Part shown: positions 1 to 6,100 of the stretch, piece by piece
Layout: every line of letters begins with the position of its first letter
Numbering within the stretch: the first letter of the stretch is position 1
Assembly: GCA_964448405.1 (NCBI GenBank)
Contig: CAYUVW010000021.1
Span: 1 to 21,289 of the forward strand
DNA from: DAORHV01 sp964448405
Lineage (GTDB): Bacteria; Patescibacteriota; Gracilibacteria; Peribacterales; Peribacteraceae
DNA length: 21,289 nucleotides
Reading direction: 5' to 3'
Notes under the pieces: generated by a model
Database searches by the model: none
What the model saw: only the letters and a program-made list of their open reading frames with translations
Told to the model about the DNA's origin: nothing
Program-made: the position numbers and the translations under genes

Positions 1-926
1 CTGGCTTTCTTCTCCAGCGTGGCCATGTCGATTTCGTTGTCGAAGTGGCCGGAGTTCGCCAGCACGGCGGCGTCCTTCATTTTCTCCATGTGCTCGAAGC
101 GGATGACGTGATAGTTGCCGGTGACGGTGACGAAGATGTCGCCGATCTCGCATGCTTCTGCCATCGGCATGACGCGGTGGCCGTCCATGGCCGCCTGCAA
201 CGCGGTGAACTTATCGACTTCGGTGACAATGACCTGAGCACCCAGACCCTTGGCGCGCATGGCAACACCCTTGCCGCAGCTGCCGTAGCCGAGCACCACG
301 ACGACCTTGCCGCACACCAACACGTTGGTGGAGCGCAGGATGCCGTCGAAGGTGGACTGACCGGTGCCGTAGTAGTTGTCCATGAGGTGCTTGGTCTTGT
401 TGTCGTTCACGGCGACCATCGGCATGGCGAGCATGCCGTCGCGGACCATGGACTTCAGGCGGATGATGCCGGTCGTGGTTTCCTCGCAGCCGCCGATCAT
501 GCCGGGGATGAGGTGCTTGTGCTTGGTGTGGATCTCGGTGACCAGGTCGCAACCGTCGTCGATGGTGATGTTCGGCTTGGTCTCGATAACGGCGTTCAGG
601 AACTTGTAGTAGTCCTCCTTGCTCTCTCCTTTGTAGGCCCACACCATGACGTCCTTCTCTTCGGCCAGTGCTGCGGCGATGTCATCCTGCGTGGAAAGCG
701 GGTTGCAACCGGTAATGGCGACCTTGGCGCCGCCGGCGACCAGCGTCTTCACCAGAATGGCCGTCTCTTTCGTAACGTGAAGAGCCATACCGATGGTAAG
801 ACCCTTGAACGGCTTCTCTTTGGCGAAGCGGTCGTGGACTTTCATGAGAGCGCCCATGCGCTTCTCGGCGATTTCCATGTTGAGCTTGCCCTGTGCGGCG
901 AGCGACGGATCTTTGACGTAGGACAT
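1..926 (-). CDS. ahcY: S-adenosylhomocysteine hydrolase (adenosylhomocysteinase), 3' end cut by the window
   Basis: Hydrolyses S-adenosylhomocysteine to adenosine and homocysteine in the cytosol, relieving product inhibition of SAM-dependent methyltransferases. The visible part is the first 308 residues of a protein that usually has about 400-430. Seen: His50 in ALHVTKETA (substrate site), STQDD at 78-82, DDG at 123-125, EETTTG at 148-153, NDNKTK with Lys179 and Asp183, GTGQS at 187-191, the NAD-binding GYGSCGKG at 213-220, and MDGHRVMPM at 248-256. The GTGQS block and overall spacing resemble archaeal and Thermotoga enzymes more than the classical form (recollection of the family, not a search). 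The ATG at 926 is chosen because the protein begins MSYVKDPSLA, right for the family. There is no Shine-Dalgarno site; the short leader is pyrimidine-rich. An extended -10 lies 27 bases upstream. It follows the PfkB kinase on the same strand, which would use its product adenosine. Confidence 0.97.
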   Translation of the reverse strand, partial: MSYVKDPSLAAQGKLNMEIAEKRMGALMKVHDRFAKEKPFKGLTIGMALHVTKETAILVKTLVAGGAKVAITGCNPLSTQDDIAAALAEEKDVMVWAYKGESKEDYYKFLNAVIETKPNITIDDGCDLVTEIHTKHKHLIPGMIGGCEETTTGIIRLKSMVRDGMLAMPMVAVNDNKTKHLMDNYYGTGQSTFDGILRSTNVLVCGKVVVVLGYGSCGKGVAMRAKGLGAQVIVTEVDKFTALQAAMDGHRVMPMAEACEIGDIFVTVTGNYHVIRFEHMEKMKDAAVLANSGHFDNEIDMATLEKKA

Positions 927-953
927 GATGAAGAGGCGGAAGAAACGAAGCGG

Positions 954-962
954 AGCCTACCA
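954..962 (-). promoter_or_regulatory. Extended -10 promoter for ahcY
   Basis: On the minus strand the sequence reads TGGTAGGCT, a TGn extended -10 with hexamer TAGGCT at 959-954, 27 bases before the ahcY ATG. This predicts a leader of roughly 20 nt. No good -35 is visible, as is usual for extended -10 sites. The same TAGGCT hexamer precedes the GtrA and FkbM genes in this window. Confidence 0.5.
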
Positions 963-988
963 GCAAAAATAGGACAAGGGAACCACGC

Positions 989-1016
989 GCGAACGCAGCG
1001 CCACTCCTGCATTCGC
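989..1016 (-). repeat. 10-bp hairpin upstream of ahcY
   Basis: Arms 989-998 and 1007-1016 pair over 10 bp with one G-U wobble when transcribed on the minus strand, around an 8-base loop. It lies just upstream of the predicted ahcY promoter, so it would be in the ahcY message only if transcription comes from further up (readthrough from the kinase gene or another promoter). Confidence 0.5.
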
Positions 1017-1055
1017 AAAACACATTCTCAAAAATAGACGCATGCGAGGAGGCCA

Positions 1056-1106
1056 GCGAAGATTTTGTGAAGCGTATTCGGACATACGCTGAGCGAAATC
1101 TTTCGC
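1056..1106 (-). repeat. Long imperfect hairpin between the kinase gene and ahcY
   Basis: A 7-bp perfect stem (AGCGTAT 1071-1077 with ATACGCT 1084-1090, loop TCGGAC) sits on a 5 x 5 internal loop and a second stem of 10 bp with one bulged base (1056-1065 with 1096-1106). It begins 26 bases after the kinase stop codon. There is no T-tract after it on the minus strand, so it is either a terminator without a U-tail or a structured element in the leader of ahcY. Confidence 0.5.
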
Positions 1107-1132
1107 GCAACCGACGAAGCAAGCGGCATTTT

Positions 1133-2077
1133 TCAGAATTTGGGCAGCTCTTCGCCGTAAGCCGCCTGCGCCTTGGCGCGCACGACATCCAAATCCAGCG
1201 ACTCGAGCAATGCACCTTCTTGAGCAACGACCAATGAGCCGAGTACGGCACCCAAACGACCGGAATCCGTGAGCGACCACTTGGCGCCAAGCCCAAGCAA
1301 CAAGCCTGCGCGCAACGCATCGCCGGCTCCCACCGGGTTCACCAAACGATCCGGCGGACATGCTTTAATGAGCACCGTTTCTTCGCGGTTACGCAACGTG
1401 ACGCCGTTTTCACCCTGCGTCACAACCAACAATCCGCACGCTTCAATGACCTGATCCCCCGTCCACTCCAAGCGAGCCGTTGCCAGCGCCCACTCGTAGG
1501 CATTCACAATGAGGCCGTTGCTGGCGGCAACCGCGGCACGAAATTCATCACGACCGAATTGCAAAGACTGCTGTCCCGGATCAAATAAGAAAGGAATCTT
1601 GTCCTTTTTGCTCTGCTTAGCGGCGGCCAGCATGGTGGATGCGTCGCGCGGAGCCACGATGGCGTAGGCCACGTCGTCGCGCTCATCGGCCAGCGACGGT
1701 AGCGTGCCTTTGGCGTCGGCACCCGGATAGAAGAACGTGATCTGATGGGCGGCGTTGTCGGTGGCGATGATGGCGGTGGCTGTCAGGCAGTCGTCCAGCG
1801 TCTGGATGTAGGTGGTATCCACTCCCCGCTCACGCAGCAGTTCCAGGTACGGTCCGCCGTCGTTGCCGACCGTGCCGATGATCATGGGAACGTGGCCGAG
1901 CAGTCGCAGGTTCCAGGCGATGTTCGCAGCGGTACCTCCATGATGACGCGCATAGCGCTGTGCGACATAGCCCACCGACAAGGATTTCAAATTTTTCGGA
2001 TCAATGCCGTCGACGAACGAACCGTCGTGGCCAAGAAGTTGATCGTACGCGACGGAACCGTGAACGAGAAAACGCAT
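1133..2077 (-). CDS. PfkB-family sugar/nucleoside kinase, probably adenosine kinase
   Basis: ATP-dependent kinase of the ribokinase/PfkB fold, 314 residues. Seen: start MRFLVHGSVAYDQL, the N-terminal PfkB signature GGTAANIAWNL at 47-57, FDPGQQ at 165-170, a VVTQGENGV strand near 218-226, and the C-terminal signature NPVGAGDALRAG with GAGD at 250-253, where Asp253 should be the catalytic base. The whole-length pattern matches, from memory, bacterial and archaeal PfkB proteins annotated as adenosine kinase; being next to ahcY supports adenosine as substrate, giving AMP. The ATG at 2077 is chosen over an upstream in-frame ATG at 2191 because homology begins there and the longer form would overlap ugd. 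No Shine-Dalgarno site. Other nucleosides or sugars remain possible. Confidence 0.87.
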   Translation of the reverse strand: MRFLVHGSVAYDQLLGHDGSFVDGIDPKNLKSLSVGYVAQRYARHHGGTAANIAWNLRLLGHVPMIIGTVGNDGGPYLELLRERGVDTTYIQTLDDCLTATAIIATDNAAHQITFFYPGADAKGTLPSLADERDDVAYAIVAPRDASTMLAAAKQSKKDKIPFLFDPGQQSLQFGRDEFRAAVAASNGLIVNAYEWALATARLEWTGDQVIEACGLLVVTQGENGVTLRNREETVLIKACPPDRLVNPVGAGDALRAGLLLGLGAKWSLTDSGRLGAVLGSLVVAQEGALLESLDLDVVRAKAQAAYGEELPKF

Positions 2078-2114
2078 GGGCGGAGGGAAGGAGGAAAAGT
2101 CGGACTGGATGATA
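2078..2114 (-). promoter_or_regulatory. Promoter and pyrimidine-tract leader of the kinase gene
   Basis: On the minus strand a TATCAT -10 (2114-2109) lies 31 bases before the ATG. The leader is almost pure pyrimidine close to the start, so it holds the complement of a Shine-Dalgarno sequence and not the sequence itself. The ahcY leader is also pyrimidine-rich. Confidence 0.45.
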
Positions 2115-2161
2115 GCCGCGACGCGCCGCGAACAAAACCCGGCGACGCCGGACTCGTTTTC

Positions 2162-2170
2162 TGGTACCCT
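2162..2170 (+). promoter_or_regulatory. Extended -10 directly before ugd (leaderless start)
   Basis: TGGTACCCT is a TGn extended -10 with hexamer TACCCT at 2165-2170; only 8 bases separate it from the ATG at 2179. Transcription should begin at or within two bases of the start codon. It is divergent from the kinase promoter in a 101-base gap. Confidence 0.55.
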
Positions 2171-2178
2171 GCGCGGGC

Positions 2179-3513
2179 ATGCGCATCGCAATCGTCGGAA
2201 CCGGATACGTCGGCCTGGTCTCAGCAGCTTGCTTCGCGGAACTCGGTCACGAGGTCATCGGCGTGGATATCGATGCCGCAAAGGTGAAGAAATTGAAGAG
2301 CGGCAAGAGCCCAATCTATGAGCCGGGGCTGGAGGAACTGATTGTGAAAAACCTGAAGACCAAGCGCCTGTCCTTTACGACCGACCTCACCGAAGCGCTG
2401 CCCCACGTGGACATTGTGTTTTCGGCCGTCGCCACGCCGCCGGATAAGGACCACCGCGCCGACTTAAAGGCGGTATTCATTGTCGCCGAAACGGTTGCCA
2501 AGCACGTGGATCGCGACCTGATCTTCGTGAACAAATCGACCGTTCCGGTTGGAACCGGAAAATTGTGCGAAGAAAAAATCGCCGCGATTCTACGGAAGCG
2601 CGGGCTCGACATCTCTGTACCGGTCATCAGTAATCCGGAGTTTCTGCGCGAGGGCATGGCCGTACCGGATACCCTTATGCCCGACCGCATCGTCGTCGGC
2701 ATCAATAAGGAAGCGGTAGGACAAGATTTGCAGTACGAGCGGGCCGTTCGTCTGGTGGAAGAGTTGTATCGCCCCATTACGCGTGTCGGCAAGCCGCTCG
2801 TGTTCATGAGCCGCGAGAGCGCCGAAGTGGTGAAGTACGCCAGCAACGCATTCCTGGCGACGAAGATCAGCTTCATTAACATGTTGGCTGAGTTGGCCGA
2901 AAAAGCGGGCGCCGACGTGCGTTCCATTGCGCAGGGCATGGGACTGGACGGACGCATTGGGCCGCGCTTTTTGCATGCCGGCATCGGCTACGGCGGCAGT
3001 TGTTTCCCCAAAGACATTAAGGCATTGCTCGTGACCGCCAAGGACTACGGCGTGGACATGTCCATCGTCTCGGCGACCGACCGCATTAACCAGCGTGCCC
3101 GCGAGCGATTCATTGAAAAAATCCTCAAGCACGTCCCGAAGAAGGCGACCATCGCGGTGTGGGGACTCAGCTTCAAACCCAAAACCGACGACATGCGCGA
3201 TGCTCCGAGCTTGGACATCATTCCGGCATTGCTGAAAGCAGGGCACTCCGTCCGAGCCTACGATCCGGTGGCCATGGAACACTCGAAGACGCTGTTCCCC
3301 GACAGCGTGCAATTTACGAAAGACGCTAAAGCGGCATTGCCGAAAGCCGACGCGCTGGTCGTATTGACCGAATGGGATGAATTCCGCGGTGTGGACTTGA
3401 ATACGATTCTGCAGACCATGGAAGGCAAATTGTTATTCGACGGCCGCAACGTCTACGAGCCGAGCGATGTTCGCAACGCAGGTCTGACGTACTTCGGAAT
3501 GGGCGTACAGTAA
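2179..3513 (+). CDS. ugd: UDP-glucose 6-dehydrogenase
   Basis: Oxidises UDP-glucose twice with NAD+ to UDP-glucuronate in the cytosol. It is 444 residues, normal for the family. Seen: NAD-binding GTGYVG at 7-12, acidic VDID at 29-32, STVPVGTG at 120-127, NPEFLREG at 152-159, the central helix KYASNAFLATKISFIN at 219-234, the active-site GYGGSCFPKD with catalytic Cys275, and a C-terminal UDP-binding domain with GLSFKPKTDDMRD. Every key residue I know is present. The start is fixed by MRIAIVGTGYVG and by the extended -10 eight bases upstream. It heads a same-strand run with a membrane acyltransferase (5-base gap) and UDP-glucuronate 4-epimerase, which uses its product. Confidence 0.97.
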   Translation: MRIAIVGTGYVGLVSAACFAELGHEVIGVDIDAAKVKKLKSGKSPIYEPGLEELIVKNLKTKRLSFTTDLTEALPHVDIVFSAVATPPDKDHRADLKAVFIVAETVAKHVDRDLIFVNKSTVPVGTGKLCEEKIAAILRKRGLDISVPVISNPEFLREGMAVPDTLMPDRIVVGINKEAVGQDLQYERAVRLVEELYRPITRVGKPLVFMSRESAEVVKYASNAFLATKISFINMLAELAEKAGADVRSIAQGMGLDGRIGPRFLHAGIGYGGSCFPKDIKALLVTAKDYGVDMSIVSATDRINQRARERFIEKILKHVPKKATIAVWGLSFKPKTDDMRDAPSLDIIPALLKAGHSVRAYDPVAMEHSKTLFPDSVQFTKDAKAALPKADALVVLTEWDEFRGVDLNTILQTMEGKLLFDGRNVYEPSDVRNAGLTYFGMGVQ

Positions 3514-3518
3514 GCGCC

Positions 3519-4412
3519 ATGACAACGACTGTGCATGCACCGGCGCGGGTGGCGGAATTCGACATACTGCGTGGCATTTTGGTCATCGGCATGGTGGCCG
3601 TGCATGTGCTCGCGAATATCGGTGGCTCTACACCGCCGGAGATGTCGGTACTCTGGATTTCCGTCGGCTTCGTCTTCATGAGCGGCATGCTCGGCGGTGC
3701 AATTTTACTGAAGTCCAAGCGTAAGCGGAGCATTGTATTCCGCGGTGCAAAGTTGATCGGACTGTTCTTGCTCCTGAACCTGTTGCTGCGCGGACCCGCC
3801 TCGGTCTTGAACGTCGTCGGCCACGGCGACGTGACCATGGCCATGTTCGAAATACTGTTGCCGATCGGCATCGTGATCATGCTGCTTCCGGCATTTGCAG
3901 CGGCACCCGGACTGCTGGGCGGCCTCTGCCTTGTGTACCTCATGGCACTCGACGCCATGCACGTGTCACCGTACGTACTGAAGTTCGTGGCAATTGGCGG
4001 CATTGGTGCCATGTCGGGCGCGCTTGCTCGCGACTGGCAAACACGCTGTCTGTTTCCCGAAGTCATTGTCGGCGGACTTTCCATTGTTCTGTGCGTACTG
4101 TTGGCACCGGGCATTGGTATTGTTGCGCCGCTGACATTCGCGTTGTTTCTGTGGTTCGGATCGGTCCCGTTCCTGGTAAAACTCTCCACCCTACTGCCGA
4201 AGATGTCGGCATGGTTGGCGCTGCTCGGACGCCATTCGCTCTTGTTGTACATCCTGCATGTGGCGGTTATTGCCGCAGCCGCAAAGCTGCATCCCCCGCT
4301 GTGGCCGACGCTGATTGCCGTACTGCTGGGCTGCACGCTGGCAGCGTGGATCGGTGACCACAGCAAACGCTTCCCGCTGCTGCACGGCGCATACCGCCTG
4401 ATTCTGCGCTAA
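3519..4412 (+). CDS. Polytopic membrane acyltransferase (HGSNAT/YeiB/DUF1624-like)
   Basis: 297-residue integral membrane protein with around eight to ten hydrophobic segments. Its N-terminus, EFDILRGILVIGMVAVH (13-29), matches the R-x-D-x-LRG-x-x-x-x-x-M-x-x-x-H opening of membrane acyltransferases related to HGSNAT/DUF1624, with His29 as candidate catalytic residue. The C-terminal LLGRHSLLLYILH (235-247) is the second hallmark, found near the end of such proteins. By family analogy it would transfer an acyl group, commonly acetyl, across the membrane to a sugar. It lies between ugd and the UDP-glucuronate epimerase, 5 bases after ugd, which suggests it decorates the uronic-acid-containing glycan. 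A TACAGT seven bases before the ATG could be an internal promoter or chance. The specific substrate is unknown. Confidence 0.78.
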   Translation: MTTTVHAPARVAEFDILRGILVIGMVAVHVLANIGGSTPPEMSVLWISVGFVFMSGMLGGAILLKSKRKRSIVFRGAKLIGLFLLLNLLLRGPASVLNVVGHGDVTMAMFEILLPIGIVIMLLPAFAAAPGLLGGLCLVYLMALDAMHVSPYVLKFVAIGGIGAMSGALARDWQTRCLFPEVIVGGLSIVLCVLLAPGIGIVAPLTFALFLWFGSVPFLVKLSTLLPKMSAWLALLGRHSLLLYILHVAVIAAAAKLHPPLWPTLIAVLLGCTLAAWIGDHSKRFPLLHGAYRLILR

Positions 4413-4413
4413 G

Positions 4414-4442
4414 TGGACAACATACGACGGACGATAGACAAT
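4414..4442 (+). promoter_or_regulatory. Sigma70-type promoter for the UDP-glucuronate 4-epimerase gene
   Basis: TGGACA (4414-4419) is followed after 17 bases by GACAAT (4437-4442), then 8 bases to the ATG at 4451. Five of six -35 bases and four of six -10 bases match consensus. The spacing to the start codon again predicts a leaderless or nearly leaderless message. Confidence 0.55.
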
Positions 4443-4450
4443 GCGGACAC

Positions 4451-5398
4451 ATGCGCATCTTTTTGACCGGCGCCGCCGGCTTCATCGGGTTCCACACTGC
4501 CAATGCATTGCTTGATCGCGGCGACGAGGTCGTGGGCTACGACAACTTGAACGCCTACTACGATCCGGCCTTGAAGCAAAAACGCCTGCAGTTGCTGGAA
4601 GAGCGCGAAGGATTCACGTTTATCAAAGGGGATATTTTGGATCGTCCGCTGTTGGCAAAATCCATGAAAGGCTGCGACCGCGTGTTGCATTTGGCCGCGC
4701 TTGCCGGCGTGCGCTACGCGTTCGATCACCCCACCGAATACATCGACATCAACATTAAAGGCTTCTTCCACATCATCGACGAAGTCCGCCTGCAGAAGAT
4801 CGACGGATTGATTTATGCCAGTTCAAGCTCGGTCTACGGCGGCAATGACAAGCTTCCGGCGGTGGAGAGTGATCCGACCGAGAACCAAGTGTCGCTGTAC
4901 GGACAGAACAAAAAAGATAACGAGTTGATGGCACGCACCTACAATCATTTATACGGCACCAAATCGACCGGACTGCGCTTCTTTACGGTCTACGGACCGT
5001 GGGGCCGCCCGGACATGGCGCTGTTCCTGTTCACCGATGCGGCTATGCACGGCAAACCGCTGAATGTTTTCGGCGAAGGAAAAATGCAACGCGACTTCAC
5101 CTACATCGACGACATCGTCAGCGGCATCGTGGCGTCCATCGACAAGAATTATGACTGTGAAATTTTCAACTTAGGCTGCGGTCGAAAAGAAGAATTGATG
5201 GAATTCATCTCGACGATCGAAAAAGCATGCGGCAAAGAAGCCAAGAAAAATTTCATGCCCATGCAACCCGGCGACGTGCGCGCCAGCTTGGCGGATATTA
5301 CGAAGGCCGAAAACATGCTTGGCTACGAACCAAAAACCACCATTGCAAAAGGCGTGCCGAAATTCGTGCAGTGGTATCGCGAGTACAACAAGATCTAA
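4451..5398 (+). CDS. UDP-glucuronate 4-epimerase (extended SDR family)
   Basis: Interconverts UDP-glucuronate and UDP-galacturonate via a 4-keto intermediate. 315 residues. Seen: NAD-binding GAAGFIG at 7-13, acidic YDNLNAYYD at 30-38, HLAALAGVRYA at 80-90, the serine run ASSSSVYG at 123-130, catalytic YGQNK (Tyr150, Lys154), and RFFTVYGPWGRPDMALFLF, which with FTYIDDI is highly characteristic of the UDP-GlcA epimerases of capsule and LPS loci (LpsL/CapI type). FMPMQPGDV near the C-terminus is another signature. It sits downstream of ugd, which makes its substrate. The ATG is supported by MRIFLTGAAGFIG and by the TGGACA-17-GACAAT promoter eight bases upstream. Confidence 0.93.
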   Translation: MRIFLTGAAGFIGFHTANALLDRGDEVVGYDNLNAYYDPALKQKRLQLLEEREGFTFIKGDILDRPLLAKSMKGCDRVLHLAALAGVRYAFDHPTEYIDINIKGFFHIIDEVRLQKIDGLIYASSSSVYGGNDKLPAVESDPTENQVSLYGQNKKDNELMARTYNHLYGTKSTGLRFFTVYGPWGRPDMALFLFTDAAMHGKPLNVFGEGKMQRDFTYIDDIVSGIVASIDKNYDCEIFNLGCGRKEELMEFISTIEKACGKEAKKNFMPMQPGDVRASLADITKAENMLGYEPKTTIAKGVPKFVQWYREYNKI

Positions 5399-5448
5399 AA
5401 ACTCTGATTGTGCTTTTAACCGCTTGTAAGAACTTATCCGGCATTAAT

Positions 5449-5476
5449 TTGACATATTTTAAAAAGATTCTATTTT
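5449..5476 (+). promoter_or_regulatory. Canonical -35/-10 promoter of the small membrane protein gene
   Basis: A perfect TTGACA (5449-5454), 16-base A/T-rich spacer, and TATTTT (5471-5476). Transcription would start near 5483, leaving a leader of about 70 nt before the ATG at 5552, unlike most genes of this window. The surrounding 5399-5551 gap contains nothing else I recognise. Confidence 0.6.
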
Positions 5477-5542
5477 GCCCGGCAACCAAGGCGCCGTGCC
5501 CTGGCCATCGCCCTTTCGAACCATCCTGCTTCTCTGTCCTGC

Positions 5543-5546
5543 GAGG
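5543..5546 (+). promoter_or_regulatory. Shine-Dalgarno site (GAGG)
   Basis: GAGG with five bases to the ATG at 5552, within GCGAGGTTCTG. This is the only convincing purine-rich ribosome binding site I found directly before a start codon in this window, and it fixes the start of the small membrane protein. Confidence 0.5.
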
Positions 5547-5551
5547 TTCTG

Positions 5552-6034
5552 ATGAACGTCGGTGTGTATCTCCGCAACCTGCTGGCGTGGGCGCTCTGTG
5601 TCTGCGCCGCCGCCGGGCTCGTCGTTCCGGCCGGCTACGTCGTCGTCAAAAACGTGCTGAACGAGCAGGCCGGCCTCCCGGCGCTCTACAGTCCGCCGAT
5701 CGGCTCCACGCTCATCGCGCTCGGCATCTGCGCGGGCGTGTCGATCGGGATCCTGATTATCGGCGCGTTCGTCGTCAAACTCCCGTCGCTGTGGACCGCG
5801 TCCGCGGTCCTCATGGCCTTCCCGGCCCTCCACCTCGCTACCAAGCTCATTCGCGAACACCTCAACAGCAAGTTCCTCGAGGTGTGGCAACCGCTGGTGT
5901 CGGTGCCCGACTGGGGCTGGTGGACCATGTTCGGCGTGGCGCTGGCGTTCTACCTGTTCTGCGGCGTGAAGTCGCAGCAGCCGGTGGCCGTCACCGAACC
6001 GGAACCGAACCCCGCCCCGGCCAAGAAGAAGTGA
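5552..6034 (+). CDS. Small four-helix membrane protein of unknown function
   Basis: 160 residues, not recognised. Four hydrophobic segments are visible at about 8-32, 51-75, 80-97 and 122-139, followed by a short Pro/Lys tail ending PAPAKKK that should lie in the cytosol if the positive-inside rule holds. No catalytic motif is apparent. The gene is a self-contained transcription unit with its own TTGACA/TATTTT promoter, a roughly 70-nt leader with GAGG, and a large hairpin after the stop. Codon use differs from the neighbouring glycan genes: only 6 of the first 60 codons end in A or T, and CTC and GTC dominate. This may mean high expression (ahcY looks similar) or a different origin. It is probably real given the coding bias and the signals around it. 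Confidence 0.8.
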   Translation: MNVGVYLRNLLAWALCVCAAAGLVVPAGYVVVKNVLNEQAGLPALYSPPIGSTLIALGICAGVSIGILIIGAFVVKLPSLWTASAVLMAFPALHLATKLIREHLNSKFLEVWQPLVSVPDWGWWTMFGVALAFYLFCGVKSQQPVAVTEPEPNPAPAKKK

Positions 6035-6040
6035 TGCACG

Positions 6041-6093
6041 GAAGGGCATACCCCTCCTGTCCCCGGTGCTTGCATCGGGGCGGGAGGCCCTTC
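6041..6093. terminator. Large hairpin between convergent genes, probable bidirectional terminator without U-tract
   Basis: Three nested stems: CCCCGGTG/CATCGGGG (6061-6068 with 6073-6080, one G-U, CTTG tetraloop), CTCC/GGAG (6054-6057 with 6083-6086) and GAAGGGC/GCCCTTC (6041-6047 with 6087-6093). It occupies most of the 66-base gap between the stop codons of the small membrane protein and of the GT-C gene on the opposite strand. No T-run follows in either direction, so if it terminates it does so by a non-canonical route. Confidence 0.7.
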
Positions 6094-6100
6094 GATGTAC

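Noticed and set aside
45..1037. 330-residue plus-strand ORF at the left edge
   Set aside because: It is antisense to ahcY, which shows clear family motifs on the minus strand; its His/Val/Asp-rich composition is typical of a shadow frame.
927..1132. A clear SAH riboswitch
   Set aside because: The gap holds hairpins, but I cannot match the conserved core with confidence, and the best promoter would leave the hairpins outside the mRNA. Kept only as a question in the findings.
2078..2191. N-terminal extension of the PfkB kinase from an ATG at 2191
   Set aside because: It would overlap ugd and add residues with no homology; MRFLVHGSVAYD is the natural start.
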